Positions 9,971-18,500 of a stretch of 64,000 nt of DNA are shown piece after piece. The number at the start of each line of letters is the position of its first letter. Within the stretch, counting starts at the first letter, position 1. The notes beneath the pieces are model-generated. The model ran no database searches. It saw only the letters and a list, made by a program, of their open reading frames with translations, and had not been told where the DNA came from. Source of the stretch: Wenjunlia tyrosinilytica (GTDB lineage Bacteria > Actinomycetota > Actinomycetes > Streptomycetales > Streptomycetaceae); contig NZ_BMMS01000002.1 of the NCBI RefSeq assembly GCF_014646055.1, positions 313,770 to 377,769 on the forward strand, given 5' to 3'. A program made the position numbers and the translations under genes.

Positions 9971-9985
9971 CAGGTGACGAACTGA
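8720..9985 (+). CDS. C-terminal part of the Ig-like repeat protein, displaced reading frame
   Basis: From about 8720 the shifted frame resumes a repeat in its middle (SGSPYTVTATYNADADFTAS) and runs through four more Ig-like units to a natural stop at 9985. There is no start codon or ribosome-binding site suited to an independent gene; the first in-frame GTG is at 8870. It is best read as the second half of the gene beginning at 5062. The junction joins the end of one unit to the late part of another, as expected for out-of-frame recombination between repeats or for assembly collapse. Confidence 0.7.
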   Translation, partial: RSGSPYTVTATYNADADFTASSGTDTQTVNKAATTTALVSSPNPSATGQTVAFTATVVAQAPGAGTPTGTVTFAFGDGTAPVTTPVTAGAAAVTHSFSGTSGSPYTVTATYNGSDGFTASSATAPQAVDKAATTTAVVSTPDPSGAGQSVTVTATVASTAPGAAVPTGTVAFSFGDGSPTASAPLTGGAATVTHIYTSKTGSPFPITATYSGDTNFTASSGTDTQTVNKTATTTTVTTTPDPSVTGQTVTVRATVSSGSGTPTGTVTFSFGDGTGNSTATLSGGIATITHAYTAATGSPFTATATYTGSDSHGTSSGTDTQTVNKASTTTAVVSSPNPSSTGDRVTVTETVTPVAPATGTPTGTVTLAIPGRAPQTATLVNGTASTSFNPLPKGTHTVTANFNGDANYASSAGSTTQQVTN

Positions 9986-10107
9986 CGCCCCGGCGCGCGG
10001 GGGCGGGCGCGGCGGGGCGAGGTCCGCTACCGCCGAACCGCGCTCGGCGGCGCGGTGGTGAACCGCGGTTGGGCGCCGCCGACGGTCACCCTCTGCCGAC
10101 ATGGCGC

Positions 10108-11064
10108 TCAGCGCAGAGCGGCGGTGCCGGGCCCCCTGAGATCGGGCAGCAGGCGGAAGACCTCGCCCGCGCTGTCGTCGCACGCGAGCTGGAGCACTTC
10201 GGCGCCCTGGTCGGTGGACGCGCCCTTCACACCGAGGCACAGCTCGGAGTGGACCGGACGCAGGCGCAGGCCGACCATGGGGTGCATGACGGTCTCCAGA
10301 CGGAAGACCTCCGCGTTGCCCCGGTCGCCGCAGTAGTCGTCCTCGAGATGCGCTCCGGCCTTGGTACTCATGCCGTGCACACCCGTGCAGCCGGGCCCGA
10401 ACTCGGGGTGGTCGGTGACCAGGCGCCAGCGGTCGCCGCCCAGCTTCTTCAACGAGAACCGGGGGACGCTCGGTCCGCAGGGCAGTTGATACAGGCGCCC
10501 GTTGCTCTGGCCGAGCCGCTCCGACAAGCACAAGGCGGAGTAGGCGAGTTGGAGGCGGTACGAGCCCGGTGCCGGGAGGGCGCCGGGGCTGTAGGACGGG
10601 GACGGCGACGTGTCCGGTGCGGCGCCGCCCGTGCTGCCGGAACTCCCGGAACCCGCCGCCACGATCAGCACGGCGATCGCCACGACGGCGGCGGCCCCAC
10701 CCAGGATGGCGGCCACCAGCAGCCCGATGCGCCGGGGTGGTATCCCCTGGTGCTCGGGGACCGCGGGGCCATCGGCGGCCTGCTCGACGAGGCCGGAGGC
10801 GATCAACGCCCGGGTCTCGTTCCACACGGCGGCCTCGGCGTCCCCAAGTCCGCAGGCCCGGACAAACGCGCCGACCATCTCCGGCCTCGGTAACGCGTTC
10901 CGGGAAAGCGTTCCGGCGACGGTACTTCGCGGCAGCACCACCCCGGCCGCCTCGGCACGGGCGGTCAGTTCCCGGTACGTCAGCCCCGACCAGCCCTTCA
11001 AGTGCCGCATCGCGGCGACGAACTCCTCCGCGTTCCGAGCCTTTCGGGGATCGGGAGAGGACAT
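10108..11064 (-). CDS. Membrane-anchored HTH protein with extracytoplasmic ricin-type domain
   Basis: A 318-aa protein in three parts: an N-terminal cytoplasmic XRE-like helix-turn-helix (about residues 10-85, with WSGLTYRELTARAEAAG), one membrane helix (about 113-137, LLVAAILGGAAAVVAIAVLIV), a Ser/Pro/Gly linker, and a C-terminal beta-trefoil-like ricin fold (about 165-318, with RLRPVHSELCLGV). The architecture is common in Streptomyces and suggests a sugar-sensing or membrane-tethered regulator; ligand and target are unknown. It diverges from a small secreted-protein gene, with a repeated operator-like element between. Confidence 0.8.
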   Translation of the reverse strand: MSSPDPRKARNAEEFVAAMRHLKGWSGLTYRELTARAEAAGVVLPRSTVAGTLSRNALPRPEMVGAFVRACGLGDAEAAVWNETRALIASGLVEQAADGPAVPEHQGIPPRRIGLLVAAILGGAAAVVAIAVLIVAAGSGSSGSTGGAAPDTSPSPSYSPGALPAPGSYRLQLAYSALCLSERLGQSNGRLYQLPCGPSVPRFSLKKLGGDRWRLVTDHPEFGPGCTGVHGMSTKAGAHLEDDYCGDRGNAEVFRLETVMHPMVGLRLRPVHSELCLGVKGASTDQGAEVLQLACDDSAGEVFRLLPDLRGPGTAALR

Positions 11065-11118
11065 GGAAAACCCTCGGATCAGTGGGAGGTCTGCCGGGGG
11101 TGGATCGTACCCGGCTGC

Positions 11119-11159
11119 TGTCCCGGACAGTCGCGGCCTGTCCGGGACTGTCCGGGACA
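11119..11159. promoter_or_regulatory. Array of three TGTCC(C/G)GGAC(A/T) near-palindromes
   Basis: Copies begin at 11119 (TGTCCCGGACA), 11139 (TGTCCGGGACT) and 11149 (TGTCCGGGACA). The 20- and 10-base steps place them on one face of the helix. They lie in the divergent interval between the HTH-ricin gene (start 11064) and the secreted-protein gene (start 11240), about 80 bases from the latter. Operator function is inferred; the neighbouring HTH protein is an obvious candidate ligand. Confidence 0.6.
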
Positions 11160-11239
11160 GGGGTGTTTCCTTGCCGACGCCTTACCCACCCGAGAAGCAT
11201 CGGCGGGGCCAGCAAGCGCACTACCGACAAGGAGCAACC

Positions 11240-11725
11240 ATGCTGAAGCGTCGTGCGGTCCTCTCGCTCGCCGCCGCTACGGCCGCCTGCGTCACCGCGG
11301 TGGCCCCGGCCGTCGCGAGTCCCGCGGGCCCCATCAACAACGCCTGCGCGGGGGGCGGTTACAACCCCAACAACGCCACCGACGTCCACGTCGCCTCGCA
11401 GGAGACCGGCGTGGGCAACGACACCGACGCGGTGCTCCAGATGAAGTACGGCTACATCGGGAGCACGCTCATCGTGTGGGCGAAGATCTACAACGCGAGC
11501 GTGGGCGACGGCGCCTCCCTGCGCTGGTCCGACGACCGCGGCGCCAACTACCACCGCTGCGGCCGCCCCGCGAACGCCGGATACGCCTACATCACCTCGG
11601 GCGGCGACCAGTACACCCTGGGCTCGAACAACGTGAACGGCCGCTGGTTCAAGGCCTGCGGCTACGACAAGAGCTCCGGCAAGATCGACTGCACCCCGAG
11701 CAGCGACACCTGGATCCACTTCTAG
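11240..11725 (+). CDS. Small secreted protein
   Basis: A 161-aa product with a clear Sec signal peptide: basic MLKRR, a hydrophobic stretch to about residue 22, and a likely AVA-S cleavage site near residue 26. The mature part is rich in Gly, Asn and Tyr with four Cys (ACAGG, HRCGR, KACGY, IDCTP), suggesting two disulfides. AAGGAG precedes the ATG at 11240. I do not recognise a family. Its promoter region carries the three-copy operator-like array shared with the divergent HTH-ricin gene. Confidence 0.75.
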   Translation: MLKRRAVLSLAAATAACVTAVAPAVASPAGPINNACAGGGYNPNNATDVHVASQETGVGNDTDAVLQMKYGYIGSTLIVWAKIYNASVGDGASLRWSDDRGANYHRCGRPANAGYAYITSGGDQYTLGSNNVNGRWFKACGYDKSSGKIDCTPSSDTWIHF

Positions 11726-11746
11726 CCACCACCGGGGGGAAGCCAA

Positions 11747-11789
11747 AGGCCCCGAAGGCCGCTTTCACGGGGGGCGACCTTCGGGGCCT
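11747..11789 (+). terminator. Terminator after the secreted-protein gene
   Basis: 12-bp arms AGGCCCCGAAGG and CCTTCGGGGCCT (11747-11758, 11778-11789) around a 19-base loop, 21 bases after the stop. The rest of the 11726-12042 interval holds no recognisable gene apart from this hairpin and the opposing one at 11990. Confidence 0.65.
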
Positions 11790-11989
11790 GGGCCCATGTC
11801 GGACCTTTCATCGCCCAGTTCCTGGCCGAGTTCCTCGAGCCCACGAGGAATCGGCTCCGATGAGAAGACCGCCAGGCGAAGGCCGCCACCAGCATGGGCG
11901 GGCTCACCACGCTGCCCACCAAGACCCTGGCCACCCTGCGCCGCCTTCGTCCGCTGACGTTGCCTCAGCTACTGCCGTCACGACGTGCA

Positions 11990-12022
11990 GAAGCCCCGCC
12001 AGAAACGATCTGGCGGGGCTTC
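11990..12022 (-). terminator. Terminator of the toxin-immunity transcript
   Basis: Perfect 13-bp arms GAAGCCCCGCCAG and CTGGCGGGGCTTC (11990-12002, 12010-12022) with a 7-base loop, 20 bases beyond the immunity-gene stop on the minus strand. Confidence 0.8.
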
Positions 12023-12042
12023 ACATTTGCGCTTGCGTGCCC

Positions 12043-12531
12043 TCACAAGCCCCAGGCGGACTCGCGGAACTGCCGCACTTCGGACGCGCTCGTCACCCAC
12101 TCGGAGATGCGATGCCCGTCCTCGTCGACTTCACGGTGAGGCTCTACGTACCGCCACGGCTCTTGCGGGTCGAACGGTTCATCGAGCTCATCCAGGAAGA
12201 TGAGCGAATTCTGGACGTGGATCACATCCCCGTCTCGATACATAGGCCAGCAGGAGATGAAATTACTGACTGCCGGATCAGTGATCGAAGCAATGAGACA
12301 AGAGGTCGCCTTCTCGGAGCATTCGATTTCCCTCAGGGCACTCTCCCAGCTTCGACGGTATCCATCCACCGACCAGAAGCTCAGAGCCATCATGAACGTC
12401 TCCGTGAAGCTGCCGACCCTGATCCTGGCGACAGCCTCGGAGGATGACGGGGCCGCACCCCCCGAAAGCGGATCGTCAATCACCTCGATTGAGAATCCAC
12501 TATTCTTTGAGGTAGTTGAGGTCTTGGTCAT
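12043..12531 (-). CDS. Putative immunity protein for the RHS toxin (CdiI-like)
   Basis: A 162-aa acidic, probably cytoplasmic protein without signal peptide. The pattern FWSVDGYRRSWESALREI, a central VQNSLIFLDEL and a C-terminal HRISEW resembles recalled contact-dependent-inhibition immunity proteins. The position is diagnostic: it begins inside the last codons of the RHS toxin gene (32-base overlap) and ends in a terminator. The DNA is visibly AT-richer than the surroundings, as in exchangeable toxin/immunity ends. Binding to the toxin domain is inferred, not shown. Confidence 0.7.
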   Translation of the reverse strand: MTKTSTTSKNSGFSIEVIDDPLSGGAAPSSSEAVARIRVGSFTETFMMALSFWSVDGYRRSWESALREIECSEKATSCLIASITDPAVSNFISCWPMYRDGDVIHVQNSLIFLDELDEPFDPQEPWRYVEPHREVDEDGHRISEWVTSASEVRQFRESAWGL

Positions 12532-15500
12532 AGGTTCCGATCCGTTGCCCTCTGCGGTTGAACATCTTCCAGCCGTCCGTCACGTTATGGCCATCGACAT
12601 CAGGAGTGATGTAGTTCTTGCCGTTGGAGAAGACGACCTGGCCATGCGAATTGAACGGCGCTCTCTGCGCGGGAATTCTTGTTCGGTACCCAAGTGCGCC
12701 CGCCCGATCGGCCATGGTCCCGGCGTACAGCTCGCGACTCTGCCGACTGCGCTCAGCCACCGTGTCCGGATGGTAGGGGTCACCCTTGAGCGCGGGGGAA
12801 GAAGTGTATCCCTCCGGAAGGTCGCAGTTGCTGTTGTGAACCAGGACCGGAGTCTGCCCTGCCAGCACATAGTACGTGTGCAACTCGGCGACCGTCAGGT
12901 TGTACGTTCTGCGGTGGGTGTCCAGACCGCCGACGCGGCGTACAACGGCCGTGGCGCCCTTGTCCGTTCGCAGGGTGGTGCCCGGAGCCAGGTCGCCCGC
13001 GTCGACCCACTTGTGTCGGGATACGGACCAGAACGGGTGGTGTCTCGTGGTGACGATCGAAGCGTTCTTGCCGGCGTGGGCGACGGTGAGCTTCACGAAG
13101 GACTTGTCATCGTCCGTCACGATGGTCGCGACGACGGTCCGCTCCTGGGTCTTCCCTGTCTTCGGATCGGTGGCCAGGACCTTGTCACCAGTCCGCAATT
13201 CTTCGATCGGCTTCTTCGCACCGTCAGCCGCCAGTACCTTCACTCCCGCGACGAAGCTGTTCCGGCATGCCTTGGCCACATCTTCGGCCTCGTCGGACGC
13301 CTTGCGGAGGAACTTGGCTTCGCGGACCAGCTTCAGGGGCTTGGCCCACGGAACCAACGCCGCGCATCCCAGGACATCCCCGTGCGAGCAGTCCCTGCCG
13401 CTGGCGATGGGATTGAAGATGTGCGCGAGCGTGCGAACGATCGTGGTGATCGGCCCCTGAACGCCGCTGGCGAGGTCCTTCCGCCTGCGCGCTTCGTTGG
13501 CCTCTCCAATGGTCAGCGTGTTGGTCAGCCGGAAAAGCACCGCGCTGCTGTAGGCGGGCCGCCCCTTCTGCCATTGCACGTAGTTGGAGTGATAGACGGC
13601 CTGGTCGGACTTGTTCTGAACATTGTTGCCAGTCTGTTCCACCGGCTTTGTGCCGTCCTTGCAGACCCAACTGCCGCTGCACTCCGGAAACATCATTCCG
13701 CTCGGGTCGCTGAAGCTGAGCGGGTTGTTGTTGCCGTAGGTGTAGCCATTGATCTGCTGGGGGTCGGACAGGTCCATGACCGGGTCGACGCTGACGAAGC
13801 GGCCCATCGACGGGTCGTACTCGCGGGCGCCCAGGTGGGTCAGCCCCGTGGTGTCCTGGGTGCCTCCGATGAAGCCCTTGTGCCCAGGCCAACCGCTGGG
13901 CGTGGCACCGCGCGGGGCGCCGAAGGGCGTGGAGCGGCGCTGCTTGAGGGCCTGCGTGGCGGAGTCGACGGCCAGTTCGCCCGTGCCGTTGTGGTCCGTG
14001 ACGACGAACGAGAGCTTGTTGTCGTCGGTGCGGATCGCCTGAGCGCCGCCGAGGTCGTAGTAGCGCGTCGCCTTCGCCTTGCTGCTGCCCTTGGCCTGGG
14101 AGATCTCCTGGCCGGACAGGTACAGGGTGGTTGCCTGGTCCGTGCGCTGGATCAGGCGGTTTCCGTCTGCGTCGTAGAGATAGCTGGTCGTGCGTGTGGT
14201 GTTGTCGGGGTCCCGCTCGGTGAGTGTCGCGAGGTGGCCCTCCTCGTCCCACGTCAGCGACTGCTTGTCCCCGCCGATCGTGCGTGTGGCGGTATTGCCC
14301 ACGGCGTCATAGGTGTAGGAGTCCTGCGCCGTGCTGCCGTTGGGCCCCACGGTGTCGACCTTCGACAGGGTGTGCGGCTGCGGCGAGCCGGCCGCCGGGT
14401 AGGTGTAGGTCTGCTTGATGTCCTTGGCACTGTCACCGGACGGGTCGTGCCGGGTCTGCGCAAGGCGGTTCCCGACGACGTCGTACGTGAAGGACTGCCA
14501 GTACGGCGCCGGGCCGCCGATCGCCGGCTTCGTGGGCTGTCCGTCGCACGAGGTGGTGGACTGGGTCCAGGCCTCGGTCAAGCGGCGCTGGTGGTCGTAG
14601 GTGAAGCACTGGGTGTCGGTGCCCTCACGGGAGACGTCCGACAGCGACAGGATATTGCCGATGTCGTCGTAGGCGAACGACGAGGACTTGTCCACGCCCG
14701 GCACGTCCTCGCGGTCGACCCGTGAGTTGGCCAGGCGCTGGGTGCCCCACTGGAAGGTGTTGGTCACCCAGGTCCGCTTGCCTCCCGCGGCCAGTTCGTA
14801 CTGGAGGGGCTTGCCCGTGTAGCTGTAGGAGGTGCTGGTGACGTAGGTGCTCTCCCCCGACAGCCTGATCGGCCGTTTGGTGTCGTCGTACGTGTGGACG
14901 AGGGGCTCGCCGGGGAGACTGCCCGCCGCCGGGTAGCCGGTGGACTGGACCGTCCCGTCCAGGTTGTACCGCGTGTTCGTCTGGTACGAGCCGGCCAGCG
15001 CACCCTCGTCATCCGGGATCGTGGTGGTGCTCCGGGTCACCCGGTTCAGGCCGTCATAGGCGTTGACGGCCGTGGTGTAGGCATTGCCGCCGTCGTAGCG
15101 CGTGGACGAGGCGAGCAGGCCCTTGGCACCGAAGACGGTGTCGTACGTCCACCTGGCGCGCAGGGTGCCGGTGGCCGAGCCGTTGCGGAGCTCGGTCTTG
15201 CGCCCGAGACCGTCGTACAGGTCGACGAGCTTCTTGCCGCCCGCGTCCGTGGTCGAGGTCAGCTGTCCACGGTCGTCGTAGGTGCTGGTCGTCCTGCCCT
15301 TGTCGGGGTCCTTGGCGGCGGTCTGCCGCCCGAGCTGGTCGTACGTGTAGGACCAGGAGTTGCCCGCGGGGTCGGTCACCTTGGCCAGTTGTCCGGCCGG
15401 GGTGTAGTCGTAGACGGTCTTGTCCGCGGGACCGGTGGGGCCGGCGCCGTGGTACTGCCACAGCTCGGTCGCCCTGCCCCGGGCATCGGACAGCGTGGTC

Positions 15501-18500
15501 GTGGTGGTGCCGCCGTCGGGCGGGGTCACGGTGACCCGGTCGCCGTCGTAGTCGGTCCTGGTGACGGACAGGACCTTGCCCGCGTCGCTGTTGCCCGCCA
15601 CCTGCTTCTGCTGGGTGGGCCGGCCCAGGCCGTCGTAGGTGAACCAGGTCTGCGTCTCCACGTCGACCGCGTCGTCGAGAGAGAAGAGCGTCGCCGAGGG
15701 AGTGTGCTCGGCGTAGTACGGGGCGAACGTCTTGGCGGTCAGGCCGCGCTCGTCGTAGAAGTTGTCGCTGATCAGACGGCCGCCCTCGGGGCCGGGGGCC
15801 TGGGTCTGGCGCTCACGCAGGAAACCGTCGTACAGGGTGTAGGAGGTCTTCTGGGTGCCCGTGTTCGTCAGCGACTTCGTGCCCACCGCGACCGCGTCCC
15901 CCTCGGCCACGGTGTAGGTGAACTCGTAGTTGGGCCTCTCTCCGTTGGCCTTCGAGCGATTCGGCAGCCAGACCTCTGCCGAACGGCCGAGCGCGTCATA
16001 GGTGAGGTCGGTGCGCTTGGTGTTCGGGTCGGTCTTCGACGTCGGCTGTCCACGTACCGGATCCAGCGTGGTGGTGGAGGTCCACGCCGTGGAGGCGTCC
16101 CCGGCCTTGGCCGGCGGGTCGGTGACCCCGACGGTGGTCGGCAGGCCCGTGGCCGGGGTGTAGGCCGTGGTCGTGGTCCTGCCGTCGGTGCGGGGAGTGC
16201 GCACGGGTGCGGCCGATCCGTCCACGGTGACGGTCGCGGTCAGGTCCGTTCCCGTCAGGGCCCGTCCGTAGCTGTCGTAGGTCGCTCCGGACTCGAGGTA
16301 GGTGGCCTTGGTGCCGTCGTGCGACTTCAAGGTGGCGGTCCGGGTGACGTCTCCGTCGGTCGGCGCGGCTCCGTAGTCCTGCTTGTCGTAGGCCGTGCGC
16401 ACGTCGGACAGCACGTCCTTGGAGCGGTCGACGGAGGTGTCGTCGCAGGACTTCGCGACGGTCTCGACACGGGCGGGGGAGTCCAGCACCCAGTCCGCGG
16501 CGTTGTCGACGTACGTGGTCCGTGTGCATTGGCTGTCGGACGACGAGGCGGTGTCACCCAGGTCGTCGACCTCAACGGCTCGGCCCGCGGTGTCCTCGAA
16601 GTCGGTCTTGACCAGCGTCTGACGCCAGCGGCTGCCTGCGCCGTCGTCCAGCGATGTGAAGGCACGGGCGGAGGCGGCGCCGGTCAGATTCGCCGTTGCC
16701 GTCCCCCAGGACCGGATCCGCTCGGCGGTCCGGTGGTGCCAGGGGTGGTTGACCGTCTTGGCCAGGACCTTGCCACCGGGAGCGGAGTACTGCTCGCTCC
16801 GGTACTCGAATCCACCGAGCGAGTCATGGTCGGTGAGCTTCGTGCCCTCGCCGTCGTCGACGGTGACGTCCTTGCTGCCGCCGTCGGCCGCGGCCTTGTC
16901 ACCGTCCATGCCGCGCAGGAAGTAGTGGTCCTCCTGCGTCATCTTCTTGATCAGGCTGCCGGTGCTCACGCGCACATGCCCGTAGCCGCGCCAGGTGGAC
17001 CAGGTCTTGTACTTCTCCTTTGTCAGGCCGTCGTCGTCGTCGTAGTGCCAGGCGCCCCCGTCGAGGTACGAGTACTGCGTGGTTCCGCCCGCTGCCCCGC
17101 CCGTGCGGTCGGTGGTGGTCACGGAGTCGACCACGTACTTGTTGAACCACTGAAGGGTCGGGTGGGGATCGCCCGACGCCTCCATGTACACCGGGTAGCA
17201 ACGGGTGCTGTTGGACTCTGGCTTGGGCAGATTGCCCGCGTCGCACGCCGCGGAGGAGTAGTTGACGTCGATCTGCCCGCCCGATTCGTCGTCGACCGTC
17301 GACAACCGGCTCATGATGAACGGGGCGGTGTCGTCGTTAGGCAGGTCGAGGCGGTTGGGTGCCTGTGTGTAGACGAATGTGGTCTTCGGAAGGGTGATGG
17401 CAGGCGAGGCGGACTCGCCGGTGTGCTGAATCGAGTCCAGCAGGAGTTGGTAGTCGATGTCCGCCATGCCCCAGCGGTGGCCGAGCTTCCAGGTGTCCAC
17501 GTCCGCGTAGGTGCCGTCGGCCTGCCGGACCTCTGTCGTCACACTCGTCAGACGTTTGCGGGACCAGAACGTCGGGGCGTACCGGCCCTTGTCACACTTC
17601 GTGCCCGACTTGCAGTTGAGGTCCCAGGGGGTGTCGTACCAGTACCTCGCCTTGTCGTCGATGGTGTCCGCGGCACACGTGACACCGGTCTGCGGGAGGC
17701 AGCGTTCCGCGGTGGAGAAGTCGACCCTGGCCAGTGGCTTGGTGTCGTACATCGAGCTGGAACGCAGACCGTACTCGATCCGGTCCAGGTGGCCGCCGCG
17801 GGTGTAAGGGGTGTCGTCGGTCGCTTTGAGGTCGCGGCCGTAGGAGTTGCCTTCCTTGGTGTAGTAGTAGGCGACCGCGTTGCCGTGCGGGTCGACGACA
17901 TAGTCCAGGTTCCACCGCCACGCGCGCTGGCACCACGAGTCGGCGAAGGTGGCCGCGTGGCACGGCTCGCCGGCGTCGTTGCCGTAGACGGGGGTGTTCC
18001 AGGTGGAGTCGGTGGCTTCGTCCCCCGACGCCCAGCCGGGCAGGCGGTTGTAGCCGAAGTAGTAGCGAGTGCCGTCCGTGGTGGTGACCCGCCAGTACTC
18101 GCCCTCCTTGTCGCCGTTGCCGCGGCTGCTGCTGTCGAGGCGCTCGATACGGGTACCGTCGTCGTCCTTGAGCTTCCACACCCCCTTGCCGGCGGGGATC
18201 AGCTCGCCGGCCTTGCCGTTGAAGCTGATGGTGGCGTTGTCGTAGCCCCAGCACAGATCCGCCGGGTCCTGGCCGTCCGTCTTCGGTGCCCCGTCGTCCT
18301 TGCACGGTTTGTAGCGCCGTTCGATGAAGCCCGGCCACAGCTGGAAGCCGTCGCCGACCCAGCCTCCCTGGTTGTTCGTGGTCGAGGTACGGCCGTCGAT
18401 CCCGTCCGAGGAGTACGACAGGCCGACGTTCGGGACCAGCCCGCCGGGCACCTGGGGCACCGGCATGTCGTAGGACCAGGCGAAGGCGCCGGTGTTCAGC

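Noticed and set aside
8870..9985. Independent gene starting at GTG 8870
   Set aside because: The same frame is open upstream to about 8711 and continues the Ig-like repeats of the preceding gene. No ribosome-binding site is seen.
9986..10005. Terminator hairpin after the Ig-like gene
   Set aside because: Only 6-bp arms (CGCCCC/GGGGCG) in a very GC-rich stretch; not distinguishable from chance.
8684..11746. 1020-codon minus-strand open frame spanning the Ig-like gene end and the HTH-ricin gene
   Set aside because: It is a shadow crossing two genes with recognisable domains in other frames. Its own translation is low-complexity Gly/Arg.
11790..11989. Possible insertion-sequence remnant between the secreted-protein gene and the immunity gene
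   Set aside because: No transposase-like peptide in any frame, no terminal inverted repeats or target duplications seen.
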